From: Chthonomonas calidirosea
Lineage (GTDB): Bacteria; Armatimonadota; Chthonomonadetes; Chthonomonadales; CAJBBX01
Direction: 5' to 3'
Length of the DNA: 51,358 nucleotides
Assembly: GCA_020722705.1 (NCBI GenBank)
Contig: DYKI01000006.1
Location: 31,867 to 83,224, forward strand
The position numbers were made by a program, and so were the translations under genes. Numbering within the stretch: the first letter of the stretch is position 1; every line of letters starts with the position of its first letter. The notes under the pieces are model-generated. The model saw nothing but the letters and a program-made list of their open reading frames with translations. It made no database searches and was not told the origin of the DNA. This document shows positions 33,014-42,828 of this stretch, piece after piece.

Positions 33014-34499
33014 CACACCGCCGGTCACGCTGTCCGAAATCATGGCTTCAGCTTGTTCGGGCCGCCTCGTCGGGGCGCCGATGGCGAGAGTGACGGGCAT
33101 CAAGCACGACTCCAGGCAGGTTGAAGAAGGGGACATGTTTGCATGCCTGGTAGGCGCGCACTTCGACGGCCATGCGTTCGTAGGCGACGCGATTGCGCGC
33201 GGAGCGTCCGCCGTGATGGTGAATGCCGATCGCAGTGTCGAAGTCCCTGAGGACTTCCCTGTGCTCATGGTCAGTGACACAAGACGCGTGCTGCCCGAGG
33301 CAGCCGCGGTGATCTACGGAGAGCCGTCCAGATACCTGGACGTGATCGGGGTGACGGGCACGAACGGCAAGAGCACCACGGTCTCGATGTGCATGTCCAT
33401 CGGCGGGGCGGCAGGGATCCCATCCGGGAGGATTGGGACACTCGGCGCACACGCGCTTGGCCAGGATCTGCCCTCGATGCACACAACGCCGGAAGCCGAC
33501 GACCTCCAAAGGATGTTGGCGCAGATGCGCGCCATGGGCGTGAAACTGGTGGCGATGGAAGTCAGCAGCCATGGGCTCGCCCTCCACAGGACAGATGCCA
33601 CACGCTTCCGGGCAGGCGTATTCACGAACCTCACCCAGGACCACCTCGACTTCCACGAAACCCTCGATGCCTACTTCGAGGCCAAGCTCAGGCTGTTTCG
33701 CGATTACCCTGCCGGACACCGAACACCCTTCATCGCGGCGATCAACGCCGATGACCCGCGCGGGCAGGATGTTGTGGAATCCACGCGGGGCGATACGCTG
33801 ACGTTCGGGCTGTCGGATGCGGCTTCGATCAGGGCGCAGGACGTGGATGCTAAGCCCGATCGGACCGCATTCACGTTGGTCGGCATCGGTCAACCGGTCC
33901 GGATCGAGCTTCCCATAGGCGGCTCGTTTCAGGTCTACAATGCCCTCGGAGCCATTGCCGTCTGTCATGGGATCGGCATTCCGATGCCCGCGATTGTCGA
34001 AGGTCTCCGTGCCATGCAGCCCGTGCCCGGCCGGTTCGAGGCCGTTCCGACTGGTCGGGACTGGGACGTCATCGTGGACTTCGCGCATACGCCGGACGGC
34101 CTCGCAAGCCTCCTCGCGTCTGCCCGAGCGCTCTCCCCTCGCCGGATCATCCTGGTTATGGGATGCGGCGGCGACCGCGACGCGAGCAAACGTCCCATCA
34201 TGGGGCGCATCGGCGCCGACGGGGCTGATGTCCTTGTTGTCACGAGCGACAACCCGAGGCACGAAAACCCCGCCGCCATCATAGACCAGATCGTGGCCGG
34301 GACCGCCGGGGGGCGCGCGCAGATCATGACTGAGGTCGAGCGAGCGGCAGCCACCGAACTGGCCATGAAACTCGCTGAGCCTGGCGATCTGGTGCTGATC
34401 GCCGGCAAGGGGGGTGAGACCTATACGATCATCGGCGACGAGCGCATACCCTACGATGACCGGCTCGTGGTTCGAGACATTCTGGAGCGACTTCCGTGA
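33006..34499 (+). CDS. murE: UDP-MurNAc-tripeptide synthetase MurE
   Basis: A 497-aa Mur ligase that adds the third amino acid to UDP-MurNAc-L-Ala-D-Glu. The P-loop GTNGKST is at 118-124, THTTPEADD-type residues near 159-166, and the carbamylated-lysine position in EAKLRLF at 225-231. DNPR at 415-418 is the signature for meso-diaminopimelate, so the wall is predicted to be DAP-type. The reading frame runs upstream, but ATG 33006, 8 nt inside ftsI with gggag upstream, gives the normal start. Confidence 0.95.
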   Translation: MIDTPPVTLSEIMASACSGRLVGAPMARVTGIKHDSRQVEEGDMFACLVGAHFDGHAFVGDAIARGASAVMVNADRSVEVPEDFPVLMVSDTRRVLPEAAAVIYGEPSRYLDVIGVTGTNGKSTTVSMCMSIGGAAGIPSGRIGTLGAHALGQDLPSMHTTPEADDLQRMLAQMRAMGVKLVAMEVSSHGLALHRTDATRFRAGVFTNLTQDHLDFHETLDAYFEAKLRLFRDYPAGHRTPFIAAINADDPRGQDVVESTRGDTLTFGLSDAASIRAQDVDAKPDRTAFTLVGIGQPVRIELPIGGSFQVYNALGAIAVCHGIGIPMPAIVEGLRAMQPVPGRFEAVPTGRDWDVIVDFAHTPDGLASLLASARALSPRRIILVMGCGGDRDASKRPIMGRIGADGADVLVVTSDNPRHENPAAIIDQIVAGTAGGRAQIMTEVERAAATELAMKLAEPGDLVLIAGKGGETYTIIGDERIPYDDRLVVRDILERLP

Positions 34500-35476
34500 T
34501 GCCGGCCGCCCTCGCGTTCTCCATGTCGCTGCTGGCAGCAATCGTGTTGGGGCAGCCGCTGCTGGAGTGGCTCAGAGCTTCCGGCGTGCGCCAGCACGTC
34601 TCGGAGGACGCTCCGGAGCGACATTCGACCAAGCAGGGCACGCCAACGATGGGGGGCCTCATCATGCTTGCGGGTGCGGCCATTGGAGGCGGCACTGTGG
34701 GGCTGGCATACGGGATGACAGGCGCAGGCGTTGCGGCATTTCTGCTGATCGTGAGCTTCGGCGCTGTCGGGGCACTGGACGACCGCTTGAGCCTGCGCCG
34801 CGGGAAGAACCTTGGCCTAAAGGCTCGGGAGAAGCTGGCGTTGCAGGTCGTCCTGGCAGCCGCCTTTGCCGTGGCGGCAGCCTTCTTGGTCAGTCCGAAG
34901 CATGACACAACGGTTGCAGGCCTGGAACTCGGTCCGTGGTACTGGCCGCTCGCCGTCGTGCTGATTGTGGGACTCTCGAACGCCACGAACCTGGCGGACG
35001 GTTTGGACGGGCTCACGGCCGGGTGTTCGGCCATCGCGTATTCCGGCACCGCCCTGATGACTCTTACCATTGTGGGCCCGCAATCGCTTGCTCTCGTTGC
35101 TGCCACGATGGCAGGCTCCTGCCTGGGTCTTCTGTGGTTCGGCGCGCATCCGGCGCAAGTCTTCATGGGCGATACCGGCTCGCTGGCTCTCGGCGCCGGT
35201 CTTGCGGGCATCGCCTTGCTTGGCAAGACAGAGATTCCGGTCGTGGTGGCGACACTGCCGTTCTGGGTGGAGACGCTCTCGGTTATGGTGCAGGTCACGG
35301 TGTTCAAATGGCGGAAACGCCGGCATGGGGTCGAGTACGCGAGGAGCCATCGGGTTCTGCGCCGTGCGCCTCTGCATCACCACTTCGAGGAATGCGGGCA
35401 TCCCGAAACGCGTATCGTGGCGCGTTTCTGGGTTGCATCTGCGCTCTGCACTGCATTGGCGTTGGCGGTACGCTGA
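34496..35476 (+). CDS. mraY: Phospho-MurNAc-pentapeptide translocase
   Basis: A 326-aa membrane enzyme that links phospho-MurNAc-pentapeptide to undecaprenyl phosphate, making lipid I. Motifs seen are KQGTPTMGG at the start, the catalytic GALDDRLSL, KAREKLALQ, NATNLADGLDGLTAG, FMGDTGSLALGA and the RAPLHHHFEE loop. About ten hydrophobic segments. GTG 34496 overlaps the murE stop (GTGA). murF, which usually lies between murE and mraY, is absent; the genes are fused tightly here, so it was lost or never inserted at this place. Confidence 0.96.
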   Translation: MMPAALAFSMSLLAAIVLGQPLLEWLRASGVRQHVSEDAPERHSTKQGTPTMGGLIMLAGAAIGGGTVGLAYGMTGAGVAAFLLIVSFGAVGALDDRLSLRRGKNLGLKAREKLALQVVLAAAFAVAAAFLVSPKHDTTVAGLELGPWYWPLAVVLIVGLSNATNLADGLDGLTAGCSAIAYSGTALMTLTIVGPQSLALVAATMAGSCLGLLWFGAHPAQVFMGDTGSLALGAGLAGIALLGKTEIPVVVATLPFWVETLSVMVQVTVFKWRKRRHGVEYARSHRVLRRAPLHHHFEECGHPETRIVARFWVASALCTALALAVR

Positions 35477-35597
35477 CGGTGGATGGATTGGCAAGAATGC
35501 TAGGGGCGGGGGTGGGCTCTGCGTCTGGATGGGACGCATCGGAGCGAGATAGGCAGCATTCAGCCTCCGGCGGATTGGATGGAGAACGGGGCACACG

Positions 35598-37007
35598 ATG
35601 GTGACGACGATGCGAACGGGGCAGTTCGCTGGGAAAACGATCGCAGTAATCGGCATGGGGCGCAGCGGGCTTGCTGCGGCCGGCGCTCTTCAACGGCTGG
35701 GGGCCAACATAGTCATCAGCGATGCCGCATCTGCCGAGAAGCTCGGCGATAGGCTGCATGAGGCGGAGGCGCTTGGTGTTACGGTCAGGCCGGGCGCAGG
35801 ACCCGACGACGCTCTGCAAGGGGCCTCAATGGTCGTTACCTCCCCCGGTGTTTGGGCCACTGCGCCCGTGCTTCAGGCGGCGGTGGCCGCCGGTATCCCG
35901 GTGGTCTCGGAGGTCGAGGTCGCCTACCGCATCGCGCGGGCGCCTATCCTGGCGGTAACGGGCACCAACGGCAAGAGCACAACTGCAGTCTGGCTGACGC
36001 AGATGCTGTGCGAGAGCGGGTTCAATGCAGTCGTGGCGGGCAACATATCGGCGGATTCGCTCAAGCGTACGCTGATCGAGGCCTGCGAAAAGGCCGAAGA
36101 AGACGACGTCATTGTGGCCGAGATCAGCTCGTTCCAACTCGAGTGGGTGGACCGGTTCCGGCCCAAGATTGGCATCCTCACCAACATCACCCGGGATCAC
36201 CTGGACCGGCATGGATCAGTCGAAGCTTATGCGGAGTGCAAAGCCCGGCTGTTTGCGGCGCAGCGGCCCGATGATCTGGCCATCCTCAATGCTGTGAACG
36301 TGCCATCTCGCGCCATCGGGCATCGAATCCGGTCGCGAGTCGTGTGGTTCGACCGAGGTCACTGCGGACAGCCCGACTGGGCTTGTGTGCGCGATGGCCG
36401 TCTGGTCGTTCGACTGGACGGCTCGGACCACGTCCTGGCCCGAACAGAGGACCTGCGCCTGCTGGGCGATATGAACGTCGAGAATGCGCTCTGTGCGTCT
36501 GCCGCAGCCATCGCATTCGGCGCTTGCCCGGAAGCGGTGACCCGCGCCCTGACGACATTCGAGGGCCTGCCGCATCGGATGGAGCTGGTGGTGGAGTCCG
36601 GAGGTGTGGCCTACATCAACAGCTCGATGACCACCAACGTCGATTCTGCGATCAAGGAGCTTGAAGCGTTGGGCAGGCCGGTCGTCCTGATCGCGGGAGG
36701 GCGCGACAAGGGAGAGGACTTCCAGCCTCTCGGACCGGCCATTGCCAGGCACGTAACGCATCTCGTGCTGATCGGCCGCGCTGCACCTCTGATCGAGGCC
36801 GCGGTGTGGCAAGCCGGTTTCAACAATGTGAGTCACGCATCGGACATGGACGAAGCCGTGGCCATTGCGTCCGAGAGGGCGCGTCCCGGTGATGCGGTGA
36901 TGCTCGCACCGGTGTGCACGAGTTATGACATGTACGCCAACTTCGAGGCGCGCGGCCAGGCCTTCCGTGATGCCGTCCGTGCCCGTCTCTCGGCAGACGC
37001 GCCATGA
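35598..37007 (+). CDS. murD: UDP-MurNAc-L-alanine:D-glutamate ligase
   Basis: A 469-aa Mur ligase adding D-glutamate to UDP-MurNAc-L-Ala. An N-terminal Rossmann-type domain (IAVIGMGRSGLAAAGAL) is followed by the P-loop GTNGKSTT near residue 122, EISSFQLEW and LTNITRDHLDRH. The C-terminal domain carries INSSMTTNVDS and AGGRDKGEDF. The usual motif at this last site is NDSKATN, here NSSMTTN, a small departure. 121 nt separate it from mraY; the overlap with ftsW is 4 nt. Confidence 0.95.
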   Translation: MVTTMRTGQFAGKTIAVIGMGRSGLAAAGALQRLGANIVISDAASAEKLGDRLHEAEALGVTVRPGAGPDDALQGASMVVTSPGVWATAPVLQAAVAAGIPVVSEVEVAYRIARAPILAVTGTNGKSTTAVWLTQMLCESGFNAVVAGNISADSLKRTLIEACEKAEEDDVIVAEISSFQLEWVDRFRPKIGILTNITRDHLDRHGSVEAYAECKARLFAAQRPDDLAILNAVNVPSRAIGHRIRSRVVWFDRGHCGQPDWACVRDGRLVVRLDGSDHVLARTEDLRLLGDMNVENALCASAAAIAFGACPEAVTRALTTFEGLPHRMELVVESGGVAYINSSMTTNVDSAIKELEALGRPVVLIAGGRDKGEDFQPLGPAIARHVTHLVLIGRAAPLIEAAVWQAGFNNVSHASDMDEAVAIASERARPGDAVMLAPVCTSYDMYANFEARGQAFRDAVRARLSADAP

Positions 37008-38188
37008 CTCGGAGCGACGTTTCGGTTTCCGTTCAGACGATGGCTGTTCCGGCGGCCCTGCTGGTAACAGTGGGCATCGTGTATGCCAACCTCGCTGCGT
37101 ACCCCGCCATGGTACGCAGCGGCGAGGCGATCGAACTGGCCGTAGCCAAGCATATCGCGATAGCATCCATCGGGGTTGCGGCGATGTTCGGACTGTCACG
37201 GACGACGTTCGACCGGCTGAAGCGGCTTTCGCCGATCCTGCTCGTGGTGTGTATCCTGGCCCTCGGTCTGGTTTGGATGCCGGGCATAGGCCACACAGCG
37301 AACGGGTCCAGTCGGTGGATTGGGTGGGGATTGCTCAAGCTGCAGCCGTCGGAGTTCGCCAAGCTGACTCTGATCCTGTACATCGCTGCGCTTGTGAGTG
37401 ATCCGCACTACGGCGTCAACACGATCCAGGGGTTGATCGTCCCTCTGTTTGCGACGGCCTTTGTGTGCGGTCTGATTATGGCGGAACCGGACCTTGGCAC
37501 GGCGATCGTGGTATTCCTCGGGGTCGTTCACCTGCTCTACGTCGCAGGCGCGCGACCCAAGCACCTTGCCTGGGTACTCGCCGGAGCAGGCGTTCTGGCC
37601 GTGGTGATGACGATGTCGGCCGGTCACCGGAGACATCGGGTGTTTGCGTGGCTGGCACCGGGCGATTATCGCGAAACGAGCGGCTACCAGATTGTCGAGA
37701 GCCTTATCGCCGTAGGCGAGAACGGCATCGGCGGCAAGGGATTCGCTCACGGCGAAGCGCCTCACTTTGTGCCCGCCGCCGACACCGATTACATCATGGC
37801 AACCGTTGCTGAGGAGACAGGCTTGGGGGGCGTCATCGTCGTCTTGGGCCTGATGGGCGTGATCGTCTGGCAAGCCCATCGCGTGGCGCGCGGCACCCAT
37901 GATCGGTTTGCCGGGCTGGCGTCCACGGGCGCGGCAGCCCTGCTCATCTGGCAGACCCTCATCAACGTCGCCGTAGTTACCAACAGCATCCCCTCAACCG
38001 GTGTGCCAATGCCTTTCATCAGCGCCGGAGGCTCCTCGCTCCTCGCATCGCTGGCTGCCGTCGGAATCATCGCGCGCCCGCGTGCCGGCGCATCCGACAC
38101 TGGGACTTCGCGGAGCAGTGCGACGGTCGGCGGTGGGAGAAGCGCAGCGACCAGGGCCTCCAGACGGGTGGCACTCCCATGGTTGTAG
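37004..38188 (+). CDS. ftsW: Lipid II polymerase FtsW (SEDS family)
   Basis: A 394-aa SEDS-family membrane protein, the glycosyltransferase partner of FtsI at the septum. About ten hydrophobic segments are seen. Family motifs are RWIGWGLLKLQPSEFAKL, MAEPDLGTAIVVF, the extracellular loop GYQIVESLIAVGENGIGGKGF with PAADTDYIMATVAEE, and PFISAGGSSLLASL near the end. The C-terminal tail is Ser/Arg-rich. Placed as in most dcw clusters between murD and murG; overlaps both. Confidence 0.95.
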   Translation: MTRSDVSVSVQTMAVPAALLVTVGIVYANLAAYPAMVRSGEAIELAVAKHIAIASIGVAAMFGLSRTTFDRLKRLSPILLVVCILALGLVWMPGIGHTANGSSRWIGWGLLKLQPSEFAKLTLILYIAALVSDPHYGVNTIQGLIVPLFATAFVCGLIMAEPDLGTAIVVFLGVVHLLYVAGARPKHLAWVLAGAGVLAVVMTMSAGHRRHRVFAWLAPGDYRETSGYQIVESLIAVGENGIGGKGFAHGEAPHFVPAADTDYIMATVAEETGLGGVIVVLGLMGVIVWQAHRVARGTHDRFAGLASTGAAALLIWQTLINVAVVTNSIPSTGVPMPFISAGGSSLLASLAAVGIIARPRAGASDTGTSRSSATVGGGRSAATRASRRVALPWL

Positions 38189-39282
38189 TCGTGACGGGAG
38201 GCGGAACAGGAGGCCATATCTATCCGGCGATTGCCGTTGCAGAGGCGCTCAAGGGAGCTGCGGCCGACATCCATGTTCGGTACATCGGAGCGGTGAACGG
38301 CCGCGAGCGCGATATCGCCGCGGAGAACGGGCTCGACTTCATCGGCGTGCCTGCCCGCAAGATCCGGAGGCTCGCATCCCCGGACACCCTGGTCTCGCTG
38401 CTGACGCTCTGCATGGGATACCGTCAGGCGCGGGCGCACATGCGATCGGACAGGCCCGGCGCGGTGCTCGGGACCGGAGGATACGTTGCGGCGGCGGCAA
38501 CGCTTGCTGCGGCTGCTCTCGGGGTGCCGACGGTGATCCACGAGCAGAACGCAGTGGCAGGCCGCACAAACAGGTGGCTCGCCAAGCGAGCGACGACAGT
38601 ATGCGTCACGTATGAAGCCAGCGCCCGCGAGTTCGCTGGGTCTCGCGTTGTCGTGACCGGCCTCCCGCTCAGGGCGGCGCTTCTGAGCCGTTGGAAGCGA
38701 GACGAGGCCCGGCGCCGGTTCGGCATCCCGGACAACGCTTTCACCCTGCTCGTGCTCGGAGGGAGCCAGGGAGCGGCTGCGCTCAACGAGGTCGTCACGG
38801 ATACCCTGGGCAGACTCGACGACGGTGTTGCCGTCATTCATCAGACCGGATCGGGACCAAGTCGCCGGCCACCCGAGGGCATCCGATGCCGCTACGCTCC
38901 GCTGGCATACCTCGGCACCGAGGACCTCACGGCTGCGTACGGCTCGGCCGATCTGGCGCTGTGCAGATGCGGCGCCTCAACGCTCGCCGAAGTGGCGATG
39001 GCCGGACTTCCGTCGCTCCTTGTGCCGTATCCGCTCGCCTATGCCGACCACCAGACAGCCAATGCCCGGGTTGTCGTGAATGCCGGGGCAGGCACGCTCA
39101 TCCCGCAGAGTCAGTTGACGCCCGAACGGCTCCTGCAGGAGATTGCCAGTCTCCGCTCGGATCGTGGCAAACTGAATGCCATGGCTCAAGCTTCTGCGCA
39201 CCTTGCCCGCCCTGATGCCGCCCGAGCAGTGGCCGACGAGGTCCTGAGGTGCGCATGGCGCGATAACACGGGGGCTTCATGA
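38179..39282 (+). CDS. murG: UDP-GlcNAc:lipid I N-acetylglucosaminyltransferase
   Basis: A 367-aa GT28 enzyme that converts lipid I to lipid II on the cytoplasmic membrane face. VTGGGTGGHIYPAIAVAEAL at the start and HEQNAVAGRTNRWLA are the lipid-binding and glycine-loop motifs. LGGSQGAAALNEVV and the sugar-nucleotide site RCGASTLAEVAMAGLPSLLVPYP complete it. It overlaps ftsW by 10 nt and murC by 4 nt, so it is translationally coupled on both sides. Confidence 0.96.
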   Translation: MVVVVTGGGTGGHIYPAIAVAEALKGAAADIHVRYIGAVNGRERDIAAENGLDFIGVPARKIRRLASPDTLVSLLTLCMGYRQARAHMRSDRPGAVLGTGGYVAAAATLAAAALGVPTVIHEQNAVAGRTNRWLAKRATTVCVTYEASAREFAGSRVVVTGLPLRAALLSRWKRDEARRRFGIPDNAFTLLVLGGSQGAAALNEVVTDTLGRLDDGVAVIHQTGSGPSRRPPEGIRCRYAPLAYLGTEDLTAAYGSADLALCRCGASTLAEVAMAGLPSLLVPYPLAYADHQTANARVVVNAGAGTLIPQSQLTPERLLQEIASLRSDRGKLNAMAQASAHLARPDAARAVADEVLRCAWRDNTGAS

Positions 39283-40739
39283 TGCGTGTTCATTTCATTG
39301 GCATCGGCGGCGTTGGCGTCAGCGCCCTGGCCGAGATTGCTCTGGCGAGAGGCGACATCGTATCGGGGTCCGACCGTTCCTCGAACGCCATCACCGAACG
39401 GCTGGCATTGCGGGGCGCGCACGTTTCCATCGGGCATTCGCGTGACTTGATCCGCCAGATCAGGCCGGACCTGGTCGTTTACTCGGCCGCCATTGCAGAA
39501 ACAAATCCGGAACGTCAGGCTGCAGCAGTCCTTGGGATACCGAGCATGTCACGGGCGCAATACCTCGGCATGCTGATGGATCAGGCCCCATCTCCTCGCA
39601 TCGCCATCGCCGGTACCCATGGCAAGACGACGACCACATGCATGGTAGGAGCGGCGCTCGTCCATCTGGGATACGATCCGACGGTGCTCATCGGAGGCGA
39701 CTTCGCTCCGTTTGGGGGCAACACGAGGATCGGCACTGGACCGTTCGTGACCGAGGCCTGCGAGGCCTTTCGATCGTTTCTCGATCTGAGGGCCGACATA
39801 GCGGTGGTCACGAACGTCGAGACGGATCATCTGGACTGCTATGGCGACATGGCGGGAGTGCTGAACGCCTTCCAAGCATTCGTGGGCGGCATCCGCGAAG
39901 GCGGGACTCTGGTGCTCTGGGCGGACGATCCTCATGCGGGGCGCCTGCGCGCAGTCGCCGCGAGTCACGGCCTTCGGGCGCTCGGATACGGGATCGGGCA
40001 AGGCTCAGATCGGGCGATATGGGCCGAGAACGTTCGAGAGACGCCGGCTGGTGTCGCTGCTGCCATGTTCGCGGTGCCGGATGAGTGCGACAGCGGTGCG
40101 GAGCCCGGCTCAGGCGCTGACACAGGCCGGGCGCTGGGCGAGCTTGCCATGCGTGTTCCGGGAGGTCACAACATCTTGAATGCCCTGGCCGCCCTTGGCG
40201 TTGCCACCGCTTGCGGCGCTGATATCTCGGCGGCGATTGAGGGGCTGAGGGGATTTGGCGGGGTTGAGCGGCGGTTCGAAGTTCTGGGTACGAAGAACGG
40301 TGTGGCGGTGGTGGATGACTACGCGCATCATCCTACAGAGATCGCTGCCACAATCAGTGCGGCTCGAGGCGCTTACCCAGGGCGACGGCTCATTGCCGTC
40401 TTCCAGCCCCATCTGTACAGCCGAACGCGTGACTTGCTGGAAGGTTTTGCTCTAGCCCTCGCAAAGGCCGACTGCGTGATCGTTGCCGGCATCTATGCGG
40501 CACGGGAGGAACCCATTCCGGGTGTCGGCCCCACGCTGTTGGCGGGCAGGATAGCCCGAGCGGCTCCCGACATGACGGTTCTCGTCGAGCCGGACAAGGC
40601 GAGCATTCCCGATGCCGTGCGAACGATAGCGAGGCCTGGCGATGTGCTGCTTATCCTCGGGGCGGGGGACATACGCCAGGCGGGCGAGGCGTTTCTATCC
40701 GGCGGTCATATCGCCGAGAAAGGGGGTCCGGCAGCATGA
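39279..40739 (+). CDS. murC: UDP-N-acetylmuramate:L-alanine ligase
   Basis: A 486-aa Mur ligase, the first amino-acid-adding step of wall precursor synthesis. HFIGIGGVGVSALAEI (5-20) is the N-terminal nucleotide-sugar site; the P-loop AGTHGKTTTT is at 111-120; VDDYAHHPTEI and FQPHLYSRT are conserved in the C-terminal half. Full length. The usual neighbour murB is not present. It overlaps murG and ftsQ by 4 nt each. Confidence 0.96.
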   Translation: MMRVHFIGIGGVGVSALAEIALARGDIVSGSDRSSNAITERLALRGAHVSIGHSRDLIRQIRPDLVVYSAAIAETNPERQAAAVLGIPSMSRAQYLGMLMDQAPSPRIAIAGTHGKTTTTCMVGAALVHLGYDPTVLIGGDFAPFGGNTRIGTGPFVTEACEAFRSFLDLRADIAVVTNVETDHLDCYGDMAGVLNAFQAFVGGIREGGTLVLWADDPHAGRLRAVAASHGLRALGYGIGQGSDRAIWAENVRETPAGVAAAMFAVPDECDSGAEPGSGADTGRALGELAMRVPGGHNILNALAALGVATACGADISAAIEGLRGFGGVERRFEVLGTKNGVAVVDDYAHHPTEIAATISAARGAYPGRRLIAVFQPHLYSRTRDLLEGFALALAKADCVIVAGIYAAREEPIPGVGPTLLAGRIARAAPDMTVLVEPDKASIPDAVRTIARPGDVLLILGAGDIRQAGEAFLSGGHIAEKGGPAA

Positions 40740-41530
40740 GTTATTCACGCAGACGTTCCAACTCGAGGCGGCGATGGACACAGCTCACATTCTGGCTGAT
40801 GCCGGCTCTTTACGCTGCCTCAGCGGCCGTGGTTGCCATAGCGGCAACGGCGTCTCCGCTGGCCACCATCCGCCGCGTGCGGCTGGTCCTGTCAGGCGTC
40901 CTCGAGGCACCCGAGATGCGCTGCACCGAACATCGCGCGCATGTGCAGCCCGGGATGTCGCTGGCGCTGTTCGACACCGAGCGCTGCGCCGAGAGCCTCA
41001 GGCGGCTTCCGTGGGTGAGATCGGTCCGCGCCGAAACGACGGTGACGGGCGATCTGATTGTGCGTGTTGCCGTTCGGAGGCCGGAGGTAGTGGTATCGTG
41101 CGGCGGACGACGGTGGGAGGTGGATGAAGACGGTTTTGTGGTCCGCCCTGCCCGCAAGGGCCTAAAGCTCACGGAGCTGGTGATGTGCGATCCTGCGCCG
41201 TTGCGCGTGGGCTTTCAGATCCCATGCGAAATGACCCTCGGGGGCATGGCGGCAGCCGTGATCGGGCGCGGTGTACATGGTCTTAAGCCGGAGCGAATCG
41301 CCGTTGACCAAACTACCGGCATATGCTTTAATAACGGCGACAAAGTCGCCGTGTGTCTCGGCCCGGCCGCCGATTTGCCTTACAAGATTGCGCTGATTGA
41401 TCGCATCTATCGCGAGGATCCGCAGCTCAGCGGCAGACTCGATGCGATTGACCTGAGTTGTCCCCTGACTCCGGCGTGCAGGCGTCGTGCGTCGGCACGT
41501 ACGGCTTCACCCGGCGGGGATGCCGGCTAG
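40736..41530 (+). CDS. ftsQ: FtsQ/DivIB-type cell division protein
   Basis: A 264-aa single-pass membrane protein. A basic start (YSRRRSNSRRRW) is followed by one hydrophobic segment (LTFWLMPALYAASAAVVAIAA, about 19-39), then a POTRA-like domain (TIRRVRLVLSGV...ALFDTERCAESLRRLPWVRSVRAETTVTGDLIVRV) and an FtsQ domain (VAVRRPEVVVSCGGRRWEVDEDGFVV). It stabilises the FtsL-containing divisome complex outside the membrane. It starts inside the murC stop (ATGA). Confidence 0.92.
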   Translation: MSYSRRRSNSRRRWTQLTFWLMPALYAASAAVVAIAATASPLATIRRVRLVLSGVLEAPEMRCTEHRAHVQPGMSLALFDTERCAESLRRLPWVRSVRAETTVTGDLIVRVAVRRPEVVVSCGGRRWEVDEDGFVVRPARKGLKLTELVMCDPAPLRVGFQIPCEMTLGGMAAAVIGRGVHGLKPERIAVDQTTGICFNNGDKVAVCLGPAADLPYKIALIDRIYREDPQLSGRLDAIDLSCPLTPACRRRASARTASPGGDAG

Positions 41531-41620
41531 GTTGGTCGCAGATGCGCGAGCCGGCATGGGGGCGTACGCGCCGTTACGGCCGTGCCTTGATGGCTCGGGC
41601 GGCGCTTCGAGGTTCGTGCA

Positions 41621-42388
41621 TTGTTCACGTCTGCGCACCGTCATCAGCCTTGGGTATGGCAGGTGACTGCATTATGCTTCATGCTCGGATTGTTGCTGGC
41701 CGGCTCGCTTCAGACGGTGAGCACGATACGCCGCGCCGGCGGCCCCGGCAGAGTCGGGTTCATGCCCGGTGCGTCGCCGAGCCTGTCCGCTACGCTCAGA
41801 CAACGGGAAAAGGAGATCGCTGACCTTCGCGAAAAGCAGACGAAACTCGAAAACGTCCTTGCGCAGGGGAGCGGCAAGCTCAAGGCGCTGAATGACGAGC
41901 TGCAGAACGCCAAACTGCTCAGCGGGCTGACCGAAGTTCAGGGACCGGGAATCGTTCTGATCCTTCAGGATGCGAAGCCGCGGTCCCATCGTGCATTCGA
42001 TGCGTCGCGCCTTACGATCCATGACTATGACCTTCAGATGGTGGTGAATGAGTTGATCGCGTCAGGAGCCGAGGCTATCGCCATCAGCGGCCAGCGCGTT
42101 GTCGCGCGTACAGCGATCCGTTGTGTCGGGCCGACGATCATGGTCAACAGCGTGCCGGTTGTGCCGCCGTTCGAGATCGTGGCTATCGGTGACCCCAGCA
42201 CCATGGCCGGCGGCCTGAACATGCCCGGCGGCTACCTCGACGACCTGCGCATGACTGACCCATCCATGTTCAGGTTGGAAAAGCGTACCGATCTCGTTGT
42301 CCCTGCGTACACCGGCAGCACCGAGGTCCGATGGACCAGGCCAGTGCCGGCTCAAGCGACCGAAGATAAGGACGGGTCAGGAAGTTGA
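41621..42388 (+). CDS. DUF881 family protein
   Basis: A 255-aa anchored protein. One hydrophobic segment (VTALCFMLGLLLAGSL, about 15-30) is followed by a coiled coil (LRQREKEIADLREKQTKLENVL, about 58-80) and the DUF881 domain (LTEVQGPGIVLILQD, LQMVVNELIASGAEAIAISGQRV, VPPFEIVAIGDP). Function is not settled; it is typically found beside the small basic protein and ftsQ/ftsA in Firmicutes, Actinobacteria and relatives. The TTG at 41621 is favoured by cgagg 8 nt upstream and by the anchor position. Overlaps the next gene by 4 nt. Confidence 0.9.
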   Translation: MFTSAHRHQPWVWQVTALCFMLGLLLAGSLQTVSTIRRAGGPGRVGFMPGASPSLSATLRQREKEIADLREKQTKLENVLAQGSGKLKALNDELQNAKLLSGLTEVQGPGIVLILQDAKPRSHRAFDASRLTIHDYDLQMVVNELIASGAEAIAISGQRVVARTAIRCVGPTIMVNSVPVVPPFEIVAIGDPSTMAGGLNMPGGYLDDLRMTDPSMFRLEKRTDLVVPAYTGSTEVRWTRPVPAQATEDKDGSGS

Positions 42389-42768
42389 CGGGACTGCTGC
42401 CCGTGGCCGGACTGGTCATCGGTCTCATCGTGGGTTGGATCGCATTCACCTGGATTCGGGTGCCCGGCGACCTGGCGGGGGTGTACGCGCCCTACCTCAG
42501 TCTGGCCACTCTTGCGGGCGTTGACACCGTGCTCGGCGGCATTCGGGCGGGGATCGAGGGCCGATTTCAGGACGACATCTTCGTCAGCGGGTTCGTTCTG
42601 AACACTCTTCTTGCCGCCGGACTGGCGTTCTTGGGCGACCGCATCGGGGTTGATCTGTTCCTGGCGGCTGTGGTTGCTCTCGGGAGCCGCGTCTTCCTGA
42701 ACCTGTCCCTGATCCGACGGTACTACCTGACGAAGCTGGCTCTGTCCCGACGCAAGGAGGCAGCATGA
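42385..42768 (+). CDS. sbp: Small basic protein (DUF1290)
   Basis: A 127-aa membrane protein with about four hydrophobic segments. The patterns LPVAGLVIGLIVGWIAF, YLSLATLAGVDTVLGGIRAGIEG and DDIFVSGFVLNTLLAAGLAFLGDRIGVDLFLAAVVALGSR match the Sbp family found between DUF881 and division genes. The end is basic (RRYYLTKLALSRRKEAA). The role in division is unproven. TTG 42385 overlaps the DUF881 stop (TTGA). Confidence 0.92.
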   Translation: MTGLLPVAGLVIGLIVGWIAFTWIRVPGDLAGVYAPYLSLATLAGVDTVLGGIRAGIEGRFQDDIFVSGFVLNTLLAAGLAFLGDRIGVDLFLAAVVALGSRVFLNLSLIRRYYLTKLALSRRKEAA

Positions 42769-42828
42769 CGCGCCATTGGGCCGGTGTTGTCTGCTTGTGC
42801 GGCCGTGACGTGACTGCGGGAGGCCAAC

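Noticed and set aside
34496-34560. Remnant of murF between murE and mraY
   Set aside because: murE and mraY overlap by 4 nt, leaving no room for a remnant.
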